From assembly GCF_947503795.1 (NCBI RefSeq), contig NZ_CANNEZ010000002.1:372001-436000 (forward strand): DNA of 64,000 bases, written 5' to 3'. A program made the position numbers and the translations under genes. The notes beneath the pieces are model-generated. The model was not told the DNA's origin. It did not search any database and saw nothing but the letters and a program-made list of their open reading frames with translations. This document shows, one piece after another, positions 9,199 to 18,075 of the stretch. Source of the DNA: an uncultured Jannaschia sp. (GTDB lineage Bacteria > Pseudomonadota > Alphaproteobacteria > Rhodobacterales > Rhodobacteraceae). The stretch's first letter is position 1; each line of letters begins with the position of its first letter.

Positions 9199-10046
9199 TC
9201 CGGTTTCTGGCCCTTCTTGCGATGACTGCGCCCGCGTTGGCCGAGCCGCGCCCCGTGCCCCGCCCCACATCCGAGATCGTCGTGATGTCGAGCCGGGGGG
9301 CCGTCGCCGTCGCCCCAGAGGTGCAGGCCCCCGAGGCATCGGTGCGGCCGGTGACACGGCTCGACGACGCGGTGCGGGACGCGCGCGCGGGCGATGCGGC
9401 GCGGCGGATGGCGCTGCCGTTGGTCGACGTGGCGGGACTGGTCCGGCAGGCGTTCCGGCCGATGCAGCGCGACGACGAACTGATCCTCGCCATGTCGCGC
9501 CAGCCGCGGGGCCAGAGCGCGGCCGGTGGCGGCATCTGCGGACGCGGCTCGATCCAGGGCACGGCCATTCCCGCGGTGCCCGGCCCCGGCGCCTGCGGCA
9601 TCCCGAATGCGGTGCGGATCACCTCGGTCTCGGGTCTGGCGCTGTCACGGCCGACGCGGATGGATTGCGACACGGCGCAGGCGCTCGACCAATGGGTACG
9701 GGCGGGTGTGCTGCCCGAGGTGGGGCGGACGGGCGGCGGCGCGGTCGCGCTGCAGGTGGCGGCGGGCTATGCCTGCCGGACGCGGAACAACCAGTCCGGC
9801 GCGAAGATCAGCGAGCATGGCCGGGGCCGCGCCATCGACATCAGCGCGATCCGTCTGGCCGATGGCAGCCGGATCAGCGTGCTGGACCATTGGGGCGGGG
9901 GCGAGCGGGGGCGTATTCTCCGGGCCTTGTGGCGCGCGGCCTGTGGGCCCTTCGGAACGGTGCTGGGGCCGGAATCGGACCGCTTTCACCGCGACCATTT
10001 CCACTTCGATACCGCACGGTATCGCAGCGGATCCTACTGCCGCTAG
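9195..10046 (+). CDS. Extensin-like C-terminal domain protein (predicted periplasmic)
   Basis: A 283-residue protein with a short signal peptide (MIRFLALLAMTAPALA) and an extensin-like C-terminal domain, the form found in alphaproteobacteria. The domain holds four conserved cysteines (GGGICGRG, GACGIP, MDCDTAQAL, ACRTRNN) and a SEHGRGRAIDIS motif plus RFHRDHFHFDTA near the C-terminus. These His/Asp motifs resemble those of LAS-type peptidoglycan peptidases such as MepA/VanY, so a cell-wall hydrolase role is plausible but unproven. Its start overlaps the tyrC stop (ATGA), and its stop overlaps by 3 bp the stop of the convergent OmpA/MotB-like gene. Confidence 0.85.
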   Translation: MIRFLALLAMTAPALAEPRPVPRPTSEIVVMSSRGAVAVAPEVQAPEASVRPVTRLDDAVRDARAGDAARRMALPLVDVAGLVRQAFRPMQRDDELILAMSRQPRGQSAAGGGICGRGSIQGTAIPAVPGPGACGIPNAVRITSVSGLALSRPTRMDCDTAQALDQWVRAGVLPEVGRTGGGAVALQVAAGYACRTRNNQSGAKISEHGRGRAIDISAIRLADGSRISVLDHWGGGERGRILRALWRAACGPFGTVLGPESDRFHRDHFHFDTARYRSGSYCR

Positions 10047-12127
10047 CGCTCGGTCAGCTTCAGCTCGATCCGGCGGTTGCGGGCGCGCGCCTCGGGCGTC
10101 GGCGCGGGATCGACGGGGCGGAACTCGCCGAAGCCGGTCGCGGCCAGCCGATCGGGCGGCACGCCCAGCTCGTCGGTCATGAAACGCACCACCGAGAGCG
10201 CGCGGCCCTGGCTCAGCTCCCAGTTGTCGGCGTATTTCCCGAGGCCGGACAGCGGCACGTCGTCGGTATGCCCATCGACGCGCAGCACCCAGTCGATGCC
10301 CTCGGGGATCTGGTCGGCCACGTCGAGGATCACGCCCGCGACCTGCGCGATCTGGGCGCGGCCCTCGGGCTGGAGCCCGACTTCGCCTGCGTCGAACAGG
10401 ACTTCCGAGGAGAAGACGAAGCGGTCGCCCGCGATCTCGACGCCCTCGCGGTCGCCCAGCACGTCGCGGAGCTGGCCGAAGAACTCCGACCGGAAGCGTT
10501 CGAGCTGCACGGCCTCTTCTTCCAGCCGCCGACGCTCCGCTTCTTCCAGGTCGGCGCGGGCGCGCTGTTCGGCGGCGGCGCGGGCGAGGGCCGCGTTGAG
10601 CTGGTTGCCGAGGCTATCGAGCTGTACGCGCGCGGCCTCGTCGCTTTCGCGTGCGGCATCGAGCAGGCCCTGTAGCCCGCGAAGCTGGTTGTTCAGCTCG
10701 GAAATCTGCTGGTTCAGGAGGGCGACCTCGCGCTGGGCGGCGATGCGGTCGGCATCGACGTCGGCCAGCGTCGTCTCGGCCTGCGCCAGAAGCCGGTCCA
10801 GCCGTTCGCGCTCGGTCAGGGCCGCCTGCGCCTCGCCCTCGATCTCGGTACGCGCGGCGAGCGCGGCGGCGAGCCGGGCCTGGAGGTCGCGCTCGGACAG
10901 GGCGCTCGCCTCGCGGGCCTCCAGCGCGGCGGCGAGACGATCCGACAGGGCCGCGACCCGTGCCTCGGCGTCGGCGACATCCGCACCCTCGGCTTCCAGC
11001 GCGGCCTCGAGTTCGGCGACCCGCGCCCGGAGCTCGGCCTCGCTGCCCTCGACCGCGCCCAGCGTCGCCAGCGCCGCCGCCAGCCGGTCCTCGGAGGTCA
11101 CCGCGCGCGTCTCCTCCGCCGAGAGATCGGCCAGCGCCTGCGTCAGCCGGGCGGTCAGATCCCCCCGCGCCGCGTCCGCCGCCGCCAGCAGGGTCAGCGT
11201 CTCCTCGGCCTCGCGGCGCTGTTCTTCGAGGGCCAGCGTCATCGCGGTCAATTCCGTGTCGGCGTTGCGCAGCCGCTCGCGCAGGGTCTCGGCGGCGGCC
11301 GCCTCGGCCAGCCGTGCGCGCTCTTCTTCCGAGAGCTCCGCCTCGACGCCCGCAAGCCGTTCGCGCAAGGCCGCCGCGGCCGCCGCCTCGGCCAACCGCG
11401 CGGCCTCCTCGTCCGAGAGCGCCGCCGCCGTCGCGTCGAGATCGGCGCGCAGATCGGCGGCCTCGGCCTCCTGCGCGGTGAGATTGGCGAGGGTCTGGGC
11501 CAAGGTCGCCTCGCGCGTCTCGGCCTCGGCCCTGAGATCGGCCAGAAGCGCCTCGACCGCGTCGGTCTGGGCGGCGGCCAACCGCGCCGCCTCGGCCTCG
11601 GCGTCGATCTCGTCGCGCGCGGCCGCCAGCGCCAGCTGCAGCGCCTCGCGCTCGTCGATGATCCGCGCGACCTCGCCCTGGGTCGTCTCGAGCTGCGCCG
11701 CCAGCGCCGAGCGCGCATCCTCGGTCTCCGACAGCGCGCCGGTCAGCCGGTTCCGGTCGGCGATCAGCGTGGCCACCTGTTCCTCGAAGCTGGCGACCCG
11801 CTGGGTCAGCTCGTCGCGCTGGGCGTTGAGCGTCGCGATCAGCACGGATTGCGCGTCGCGCTCGGCCCCGAGGTCGTCGAGCTGCCCCTCGAGATCGGTG
11901 GTCCGCTGCGTCTCGAGGCCCAGCGCCTCGGCCAACGAGGCCACCTGCGCACCGAGCGAGTCGAGCTCCTGATCCTGCACGCCGATCTGTTCGGAGAGGA
12001 CGAACTGCACGATCATGAAGATCGAGAGCACGAACATCAGCACCAGAAGAAGCGCCGTCATCGCATCCACGAAGCCGGGCCACACGTTGGCCGTGAAACG
12101 CTGACCCGAGCGGCGCGCGAGCGCCAT
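10043..12127 (-). CDS. OmpA/MotB-domain envelope protein with long coiled coil
   Basis: A 694-residue protein: one N-terminal membrane helix (about 17-45, FVDAMTALLLVLMFVLSIFMIVQF), a very long Ala/Glu/Arg-rich coiled coil (about 55-560), and a C-terminal OmpA-type peptidoglycan-binding domain with FSSEVLFDAGEVGLQPEG, VDGHTDDVPL, NWELSQGRALSVVRF and GFGEFRPVDP. The overall plan is MotB/TolR-like, with the plug-side helix in the inner membrane and the tip on murein. The gene upstream, separated by one base from it, encodes a MotA/TolQ-like partner, so the two likely form an ion-driven envelope complex. Start ATG 12127 matches the helix position. Substrate or mechanical role is unknown. Confidence 0.85.
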   Translation of the reverse strand: MALARRSGQRFTANVWPGFVDAMTALLLVLMFVLSIFMIVQFVLSEQIGVQDQELDSLGAQVASLAEALGLETQRTTDLEGQLDDLGAERDAQSVLIATLNAQRDELTQRVASFEEQVATLIADRNRLTGALSETEDARSALAAQLETTQGEVARIIDEREALQLALAAARDEIDAEAEAARLAAAQTDAVEALLADLRAEAETREATLAQTLANLTAQEAEAADLRADLDATAAALSDEEAARLAEAAAAAALRERLAGVEAELSEEERARLAEAAAAETLRERLRNADTELTAMTLALEEQRREAEETLTLLAAADAARGDLTARLTQALADLSAEETRAVTSEDRLAAALATLGAVEGSEAELRARVAELEAALEAEGADVADAEARVAALSDRLAAALEAREASALSERDLQARLAAALAARTEIEGEAQAALTERERLDRLLAQAETTLADVDADRIAAQREVALLNQQISELNNQLRGLQGLLDAARESDEAARVQLDSLGNQLNAALARAAAEQRARADLEEAERRRLEEEAVQLERFRSEFFGQLRDVLGDREGVEIAGDRFVFSSEVLFDAGEVGLQPEGRAQIAQVAGVILDVADQIPEGIDWVLRVDGHTDDVPLSGLGKYADNWELSQGRALSVVRFMTDELGVPPDRLAATGFGEFRPVDPAPTPEARARNRRIELKLTER

Positions 12128-12128
12128 C

Positions 12129-13331
12129 TCAGCCGTCTCCCTGATCGGGCGGCGCATTCGCGGCCGCGACCTGCCGGTTCAACTGCCGCAGCGTCCGTGT
12201 CAGCGCCCCGAGATCGCCGCGCAGGTCGTCCACCGCCGCCTGCCGGCCCTGCTGCAACTCCTCGAACACCTTCAAGAGCTGCACGTCGATCGAGCGGATA
12301 CGCATCCGGCTTTCAGCGTCCAGCCCATCGCCGCCGCCCGACGAGCCCCGCAGCACCTCGACGATATGCTCCTGCCCCTCGGCCACGCGGTTGAGTGCCG
12401 CGGACGTGCCGCCCCCGCTCTCGACGCGGTTGGCCATCTGGGTGACCGCCTCGCTCAGCGACGCCATCTTGGCATCGGCCGCCAGCCGCCCGGCCTCGGC
12501 CTTCGCGAACATGTCCTGCAGGCTCTCCATCTGGTAGTTCATGTGGTCGAGGACGGCGGCGAGCGAATACTGGTCGATCGTCTCCTCGCCGCTATCGCCG
12601 ACGAGGCCGACGCGGGTGATCGAGGAGAGCCAGTCTTCCATCTCGCGGTAGAAGCGGTTCTGGCCGTGGCCGGCGAACAGCTCCAGGAGGCCCACCACGA
12701 GGCTTCCCGCAAGGCCGAGAAGCGACGAGGCGAAGGCCGTGCCCATGCCCGCGAGTTGCGATTCCAGCCCGCCGATCAGGCGCCCGAACACCGCGACGCC
12801 GCCCTCGCCATTGTCGGGATTGAGATTGCGGATCGTGTCGACCACCGCGGGCACGGTCGTGGCCAGGCCCCAGAACGTCCCGAGCAGCCCGAGAAAGATC
12901 AGCGTGTTGACGATGTAGCGCGTGATGTCCCGCGCCTCTTCCATCCGGGCTCCGACGCTATCGAGGATCGAGCGGGACGAGGTGGCCGAGACCTGGCTCC
13001 GGGCCGAGCGGGAGCGGAGGAGGGCCGCGAGCGGCGCAAGAAGGCCCGGCGGGCGGGCGATGTCGTGGCCGGGGCGGTCCTCGACGAAGCCCTCGATCCA
13101 TGAGACCGAGGAGAAGAGTTGCAGCACCTGCGCGAAGCAGGCGATCACGCCGAGCACGAAGACCGCGATGATCGTGCCGTTCAGCCAGGGGTTCGCGGCG
13201 AAGATCGGCGAGACCTGCGGGTAGGCGAAGAACACGCCGACGCCCACGAGGACCAGCACGAACAGCATCTGAACGATCTGGCGGATCGGTTGCGAGAACT
13301 GCGTCTCGTGGGTGAGATCTGCGCGTGCCAT
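12129..13331 (-). CDS. MotA/TolQ/ExbB-like proton channel family protein
   Basis: A 400-residue inner-membrane protein with two early helices (about 21-38 and 50-70), a cytoplasmic segment, and two more (IVNTLIFLGLLGTFWGLATTV and a second near GTAFASSLLGLAGSLVVGLLELF). The central GLLGTFWGL and GMGTAFASSLLGL motifs are those of MotA/TolQ/ExbB channel subunits. The C-terminal third is a predicted coiled coil, longer than in TolQ. It is followed after one base by the OmpA/MotB-like gene, an arrangement seen in alphaproteobacteria as a gene pair of uncertain purpose. I chose ATG 13331 (MARADLTHETQF); the frame is open further upstream without a plausible start. Confidence 0.85.
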   Translation of the reverse strand: MARADLTHETQFSQPIRQIVQMLFVLVLVGVGVFFAYPQVSPIFAANPWLNGTIIAVFVLGVIACFAQVLQLFSSVSWIEGFVEDRPGHDIARPPGLLAPLAALLRSRSARSQVSATSSRSILDSVGARMEEARDITRYIVNTLIFLGLLGTFWGLATTVPAVVDTIRNLNPDNGEGGVAVFGRLIGGLESQLAGMGTAFASSLLGLAGSLVVGLLELFAGHGQNRFYREMEDWLSSITRVGLVGDSGEETIDQYSLAAVLDHMNYQMESLQDMFAKAEAGRLAADAKMASLSEAVTQMANRVESGGGTSAALNRVAEGQEHIVEVLRGSSGGGDGLDAESRMRIRSIDVQLLKVFEELQQGRQAAVDDLRGDLGALTRTLRQLNRQVAAANAPPDQGDG

Positions 13332-13424
13332 GGTCGCCCCTGGGACGCGCCTCGGCGCCCTGTAGTCGTTGACCCGGACGTTACGCGCGCCCCGGTCCTG
13401 CCACAAGCGGCGGCAGGCGTGCCG

Positions 13425-13967
13425 TCAGGCCGCGTCGCGGACCTGTTGCACGCGCGCGACCAACCGGTCGAGGTCGGGATCGGCCATCCCCGCCTCGCGC
13501 AGCCCATCGGCGGTGCGCATCAGGTATTCGTGGTTCGGGCCGCGGTCGCCCCGCGCCCGCGCGATGATTTCCGCCTGTTGGTCGAGGCTGAGGTCGGGGA
13601 CGTATTGGCGATGCGCGGTGTCGACCACGTAGCCGATGGCGTCGAGCGTGCCACCGTCGGCCTGGCGGAGCGTGAGCGTCCGCTCGTGATAGGCCGAGGA
13701 GACCAGCTCGCGGGCGCGCAGCGCCTGAAGGGCGGGCACGGGATCGGCGGCGCGGAAGGCCATCCCCTCGCAGGTGCCGCCCTCGTGCGGCTCGAGCGCC
13801 AGCACCAGGCCCGGTTCGTCCTCGGAGCCGCGATGATGGATCGACCACATGCAGAAGCGGCGGCGGAATCCGTGCAGCGTGGCGCGGCGCGCCTCGGCGA
13901 CCTCCATCTCGGGGTCGAAGATCAGCGAGCCATAGCCGAACACCCAGAGTTCATCGGACATGGCCAT
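13425..13967 (-). CDS. Gamma-glutamylcyclotransferase (ChaC-like)
   Basis: A 180-residue protein with the nucleotide-free gamma-glutamylcyclotransferase fold. The motif LWVFGYGSLIFDPEM (about 7-21) is the substrate-binding loop of the ChaC subfamily, and the catalytic glutamate is expected in the LALEPHEGGTCEGMAF segment. ChaC enzymes cleave glutathione to 5-oxoproline and Cys-Gly. The ATG at 13967 has an AAAGGA ribosome site; a second ATG at 13961 is in frame. Its 5' end is divergent from the DUF2125 gene, and the 67-bp gap between the two starts must contain both promoters. Confidence 0.88.
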   Translation of the reverse strand: MAMSDELWVFGYGSLIFDPEMEVAEARRATLHGFRRRFCMWSIHHRGSEDEPGLVLALEPHEGGTCEGMAFRAADPVPALQALRARELVSSAYHERTLTLRQADGGTLDAIGYVVDTAHRQYVPDLSLDQQAEIIARARGDRGPNHEYLMRTADGLREAGMADPDLDRLVARVQQVRDAA

Positions 13968-14034
13968 CGTCGGTCCTTTCGCAAATCGCCCGGCCCCGAT
14001 AGACGCATTCGGGGACGAGGGACAGGAGATAGCG

Positions 14035-15012
14035 ATGGCCAAGTGGTTGACCATCCTCGCGATCGCGGCGGCGCTTTTGTGGTCGGGCTGGTGGATCGTG
14101 GGCTCGCAGGCCGTGTCGCGCGGGGCCGAGGCCGGGATCGCGGCGGCGCGGGACGCGGGCTGGCGGGTCGAGTACGAGGACCTGTCCGTCTCGGGCTTTC
14201 CCAACCGCTTCGACACGACGGTCGACGCGCCCGACATCCTCGCGCCGTCAGGCTGGGGCGTGACCGCGCCGTTCTTGCAGGTTTTCGCGCTGAGCTACCG
14301 GCCCAATGAGGTCATCGCCGTCGCGCCGGGGCAGTTGACCGTGGCGACGCCCGCGGGGCCGGTCGAGGTGACCTCGGACGATCTGCGCGCCTCGGCCACG
14401 GTGACGCCGTCGACCACGCCGGAACTGGAGCGCGCGACCGTCGTGGCCGAGGGCGTGACCGTTACCGCGCGGGCGGGCGGGCTGGCGCTGGCACGGGGTC
14501 AGCTGGCCAGCCGGGCGGTCGGTTCGCCGCTGCGGCACGACGTGGCGCTGTCGCTGTCCGATCTCGCGCCGGATCGCTTCGCGCTGTCGCTGGTCGATCC
14601 CGAGGGGCGCCTGCCCGCCGCGATCGAAAGCGTCGAGCTGGACGGCACGGTGGAGCTCGACCGCCCGCTCGCCGCCGGAGCCGAGCCGCGCCTGCGCGCG
14701 CTGGACCTGCGGCGGGGCGATTTGCGCTGGGGCGAGGTGGCGCTGGATTTCGCGGGACGGCTGGACGTGGATGGCGGCGGATTGCCGTCCGGCGTGCTGA
14801 CGCTCGAGGCGGAGGGCTGGGACGTCCTCCTGGATCTCGCCGTGGGCGCGGGGCTGCTGCCCTCTGACCGCCTGCCGCTGGTGGCCGCCGTTCTGGGCGG
14901 GATGGCCGAGGACGGGCGGATCGCGGTCGAGCTGACCCTGCGTGAAGGTGCGGCGTTCCTCGGCCCGATCCCGCTGGGGCCGCTGCCCCGCTTGCCCGCG
15001 CCAATGCTCTGA
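14035..15012 (+). CDS. DUF2125 domain-containing protein
   Basis: A 325-residue protein with a single N-terminal hydrophobic segment (WLTILAIAAALLWSGWWIV, about 3-21), then a mostly beta-rich periplasmic domain. The DUF2125 hallmark VEYEDLSVSGFPNRFDTTVDAP lies just after the membrane segment, with GWGVTAPFLQVFALSYRPNEVIAV following. The family is widespread in alphaproteobacteria and has no established function; the AsmA-like beta layout hints at an envelope role. ATG 14035 follows a GGACAGGAG ribosome site and places the helix at the very N-terminus. Confidence 0.88.
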   Translation: MAKWLTILAIAAALLWSGWWIVGSQAVSRGAEAGIAAARDAGWRVEYEDLSVSGFPNRFDTTVDAPDILAPSGWGVTAPFLQVFALSYRPNEVIAVAPGQLTVATPAGPVEVTSDDLRASATVTPSTTPELERATVVAEGVTVTARAGGLALARGQLASRAVGSPLRHDVALSLSDLAPDRFALSLVDPEGRLPAAIESVELDGTVELDRPLAAGAEPRLRALDLRRGDLRWGEVALDFAGRLDVDGGGLPSGVLTLEAEGWDVLLDLAVGAGLLPSDRLPLVAAVLGGMAEDGRIAVELTLREGAAFLGPIPLGPLPRLPAPML

Positions 15013-15026
15013 AGGCGGCGCGCGGC

Positions 15027-15803
15027 CTAGACCGTGCCGCCGAGCGAGCCTTCGAGCGTCGCAAGCTCCTGCCCGCCGGCCATCATGTCCTGCAATTCCT
15101 CGGGCGTGATATCGCCCTTCATCGCCGTGCCCAGCGTCTGGCCGCGATTGAGCACCGTAAAACGGTCGCCCACGGCCATCGCGTGACGGACGTTGTGGGT
15201 GATGAAGACGACCGCGATGCCCTTGCGGCGGACCTTGTCGATGGTGGCCAGCACGTTCGAGGTCTGGCGCACGCCCAAGGCGCTGGTCGGCTCGTCGAGG
15301 ATCAGGACCTTGGCCCCGAAATGCACCGCGCGCGCAATGGCCACCGTCTGGCGCTCGCCACCGGAAAGCGTACCGACGGCCTGGTCGGGACCACGCAGGT
15401 TGATGCCCATCTGACCCATCTCCTCCATCGTCACGCGGTTGGCGTGATCGTGGTCGAAGAACGGGATGCCGGCGATGCGGCGCAACGGCTCGTTGCCCAT
15501 GAAGAAGTTGCGGCTGACCGACATCAGCGGGATCATCGCGAGGTCCTGATAGACCGTCGCGATGCCCGCGGCGATGGCGTCGCGCGGGTCGGCGAAGGAC
15601 ATCGGACGCCCCTCGAACATTATCTCGCCCGAGGTCGGCTTGTGGACGCCGGACATGGTCTTGATGAAGGTCGACTTTCCCGCGCCGTTGTCGCCCAGAA
15701 GGCAGTGGCATTCGCCGGGGAAGACATCGACGGAGACGCCGTTGAGCGCGATGACGCTGCCGAAATGCTTGGCGATCTCGCGCATTCTGACGATGGGCTC
15801 CAT
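15027..15803 (-). CDS. Sugar ABC transporter ATP-binding protein (FrcA-like)
   Basis: A 258-residue single-domain ABC ATPase. Walker A GDNGAGKST is near 38-46, signature LSGGERQ near 141-147, Walker B VLILDEPTSAL near 162-172, and the switch histidine in VFITHNVRHA. Single ATPase domains of this length with a FrcC-type permease occur in fructose/ribose/inositol uptake systems. The start at 15803 lies 2 bp after the permease stop, so permease and ATPase are translated in tandem. Given the inositol genes next door, a cyclitol import role is likely, but fructose cannot be excluded. Confidence 0.9.
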   Translation of the reverse strand: MEPIVRMREIAKHFGSVIALNGVSVDVFPGECHCLLGDNGAGKSTFIKTMSGVHKPTSGEIMFEGRPMSFADPRDAIAAGIATVYQDLAMIPLMSVSRNFFMGNEPLRRIAGIPFFDHDHANRVTMEEMGQMGINLRGPDQAVGTLSGGERQTVAIARAVHFGAKVLILDEPTSALGVRQTSNVLATIDKVRRKGIAVVFITHNVRHAMAVGDRFTVLNRGQTLGTAMKGDITPEELQDMMAGGQELATLEGSLGGTV

Positions 15804-15805
15804 GC

Positions 15806-16924
15806 TCAGCGCTCCCCGGTGATGATACGGCGGATGTAGGTGTTCAGGATCACCGCCAGCAGCAGGATCACCCCGAGGAACACCCGGAAGAGCGAGGATT
15901 CGACATTGGCGAAGAAGAGCCCCTGCTGGACCACGCCGAAGATCAGCGCGCCGAGGGCGGCGCCGATCACCGAGCCGTAGCCCCCGGTCAGAAGCGCGCC
16001 GCCGATGACGACGGCGATGATCGCCTCGAACTCCTTCAGAAGGCCGCGATCCGCGCCCGCCGAGCCGAACTCCATCACCTGGCAGACGGCGAAGACCGTC
16101 GCGCAGAAGGCGGTGAAGACAAACATCGTGATCTTGACGCGGTCCACCGGCACACCGGCATAGCGCGCCGCCTGGGCGTCGCCGCCCGCGGCATAGATCC
16201 AGTTGCCGAAGCGCGTGCGGGTCAGAAGGATGTGGCCGAAGACGATCAGGGCGATGGCCCAGACGATCAGCATCGGGATGCCGTCGACCACGGGCTGTCC
16301 CGCGCGGTTGCCACGGTCGAACACGGCGATGATGCCCGCGTCGCCCATCCACTGGAACAGGCCCTGGCCGATCTTGCCGCCGAAGACCGGGGCGAGCCAG
16401 TCGCCCTCGGCCGCCTCGCGGATGCCGCCGATGATGGTCTTCCGCTCGACGGTCTGGGGAATGAAGATCGTGAAGCCGCGCAGGATGAAGAGCGTGGCCA
16501 GCGTGACGATGAAGCTGGGCAGGCCCGTGCGCACGACGATGAAGCCGTTGAGCGCGCCGAAGGCCATGCAGATCGCGAAGGTGATGAGGATCGTCAGCCA
16601 CATCGGGACGGCCAGCGTGACCCCGAAGATGGCCACCATCATGCCCGCGAAGCCGATCATCGAGCCGACGCTGAGGTCGAATTCGCCCGCGATCATCAGA
16701 AGGCAGGCGCCGACCGCGATGATCATGAACTGCGCCGAGACGGTGGACCAGTTCATGATCCCCTGGGCGTTGAACATGCCGCTGTCCGCGGCCAGCAGAA
16801 GGAAGAACACGAACACGGCGACCGTGCCGATGATGCCGCCCAGCTCGGGCCGGATCAGGGCGCGGCGCAGCGGCGAGATCTCCTTGACGCGTTCGTCGAT
16901 CACCACCTGCGGCGTATCCGTCAT
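15806..16924 (-). CDS. Sugar ABC transporter permease (FrcC/RbsC-like)
   Basis: A 372-residue permease of the BPD_transp_2 (ribose/xylose/inositol) family with about ten hydrophobic segments. Characteristic stretches are LLMIAGEFDLSVGSMIGFAG, TGLPSFIVTLATLFILRG and the EFEAIIAVVIGGALLTGGYGSV motif near the C-terminus. It would form the membrane channel for the binding protein encoded upstream and be energised by the ATPase encoded downstream. ATG 16924 is chosen: it precedes the cytoplasmic N-terminal tail and has a GGACAAGG ribosome site. The gap to the binding-protein stop is 58 bp. Confidence 0.9.
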   Translation of the reverse strand: MTDTPQVVIDERVKEISPLRRALIRPELGGIIGTVAVFVFFLLLAADSGMFNAQGIMNWSTVSAQFMIIAVGACLLMIAGEFDLSVGSMIGFAGMMVAIFGVTLAVPMWLTILITFAICMAFGALNGFIVVRTGLPSFIVTLATLFILRGFTIFIPQTVERKTIIGGIREAAEGDWLAPVFGGKIGQGLFQWMGDAGIIAVFDRGNRAGQPVVDGIPMLIVWAIALIVFGHILLTRTRFGNWIYAAGGDAQAARYAGVPVDRVKITMFVFTAFCATVFAVCQVMEFGSAGADRGLLKEFEAIIAVVIGGALLTGGYGSVIGAALGALIFGVVQQGLFFANVESSLFRVFLGVILLLAVILNTYIRRIITGER

Positions 16925-16982
16925 GACCTTGTCCCCCCGGTCGGTCGTGGCGGGCCGGGCGCGAACGCCCGGCCTGGATGTA

Positions 16983-17930
16983 TCAGCGGTACTCGCCCGC
17001 GAATTCCTCGACCTTGCCCAGCGCATCCGCCGTGACGAAGCCGGGGCCCGAGTTGATGTTGTTGCCCGGAAGCACGCCGTAGCGGTCGTAATTCGCCAGC
17101 ACGACGACCGGCAGGTAGGCCTGCAGGAACGGCTGCTGGTCGATGCCCCAGTTGATCGTGCCATCCTTGATCGCGTTCACGATCTCGGTGCCCAGATCGA
17201 AGGTGCCGAAGTAGATGTCGCCATCGAGACCCATCTCCTTGACCGCGAGGATCGTCGGGTCGGCGGAGGTCGGCCCGAGCGTCAGGATCGCGTCCGTTTC
17301 GGGATTGGCGGTCAGGTAGGCGGTGACGCGGTTCTTGATCTCGGCCGGGTCCTGCCCGCTGTCGATCATGCTGTCGCCCAGCTCGACCCCGAGGCCGTCG
17401 GCGAAGCCACGGCAACGCTCGCCCACGACGGTGTTCGAAATGACGTGATTGACGCAGACGAAGCTCTCGACGCCATCCGAGGCGGCGCGCTGACCGGCGG
17501 CGAGACCCGCGTCGTATTCCGGCTGGCCGACGAACATCAGGCCACCGACTTCGCGGACCTGCTCGGGCGTGCCGGAGTTCATGATGATGACGTCGATGCC
17601 CTGATCGACGGCGGCGCGGATCGGACCGGACAGCACGTCGAAATCAGCCAGCGTCGTGATGATGCCGTCGGGCTGGCTCGCGGCGGCCTGCTCGATGATG
17701 CGGGCCATGTCGGCCAGGTCGCCGGTGGGCGGGTTGCGATACTCGACCGTGACATCGAGCTGTTCGCCGGCCAGCGCGATGCCATTCTTGATCGTGTTCC
17801 ACCAGCTGTCGCTGTCGGGCGCGTGGCTGACGAGGATATAGGTCAGGTCGTCACCGTGACCGTCCGCCTGGGCCATGAACGGCGCGGTCAGCGCCGTCGC
17901 GGCGAGCGCGAGCGTCTTGAAAATTTTCAT
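16983..17930 (-). CDS. Sugar ABC transporter substrate-binding protein (FrcB-like)
   Basis: A 315-residue periplasmic binding protein (type I fold, Peripla_BP_4). A signal peptide (MKIFKTLALAATALTAPFMAQA) precedes the mature protein starting near residue 22-24. The ribose-binding-like ILVSHAPDSDSWWNTIKNG and the C-terminal INWGIDQQPFLQAYLPVV motifs match the FrcB/inositol-binding group. It is the first gene of the transporter operon, with a strong GGAGGA ribosome site 6 bp before ATG 17930. The LacI-type palindrome lies 91-106 bp upstream of its start, so it is probably repressed by the divergent regulator until substrate arrives. Confidence 0.92.
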   Translation of the reverse strand: MKIFKTLALAATALTAPFMAQADGHGDDLTYILVSHAPDSDSWWNTIKNGIALAGEQLDVTVEYRNPPTGDLADMARIIEQAAASQPDGIITTLADFDVLSGPIRAAVDQGIDVIIMNSGTPEQVREVGGLMFVGQPEYDAGLAAGQRAASDGVESFVCVNHVISNTVVGERCRGFADGLGVELGDSMIDSGQDPAEIKNRVTAYLTANPETDAILTLGPTSADPTILAVKEMGLDGDIYFGTFDLGTEIVNAIKDGTINWGIDQQPFLQAYLPVVVLANYDRYGVLPGNNINSGPGFVTADALGKVEEFAGEYR

Positions 17931-18020
17931 GAGGTCCTCCCATTGGTCCGTGCGGGACGGACCGCCTGTCGCGGCCTCCTCCATCCCGTCACGATGGAAG
18001 AAAGCACGAATCGGCCAACC

Positions 18021-18036
18021 TTGCAACCGGTTGCAA
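18021..18036. promoter_or_regulatory. Candidate LacI-family operator (copy 1)
   Basis: Perfect 16-bp palindrome TTGCAACCGGTTGCAA in the gap between the divergent binding-protein and LacI genes. The central CG and half-site style fit LacI/GalR operators. An identical copy is at 22281-22296 in front of the divergent iol genes. From this position the bound regulator could control both the transporter and itself. Confidence 0.8.
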
Positions 18037-18075
18037 TATTGTGAGCCCCCGGTAGGGTCGAAGGAAAGGAACGCC

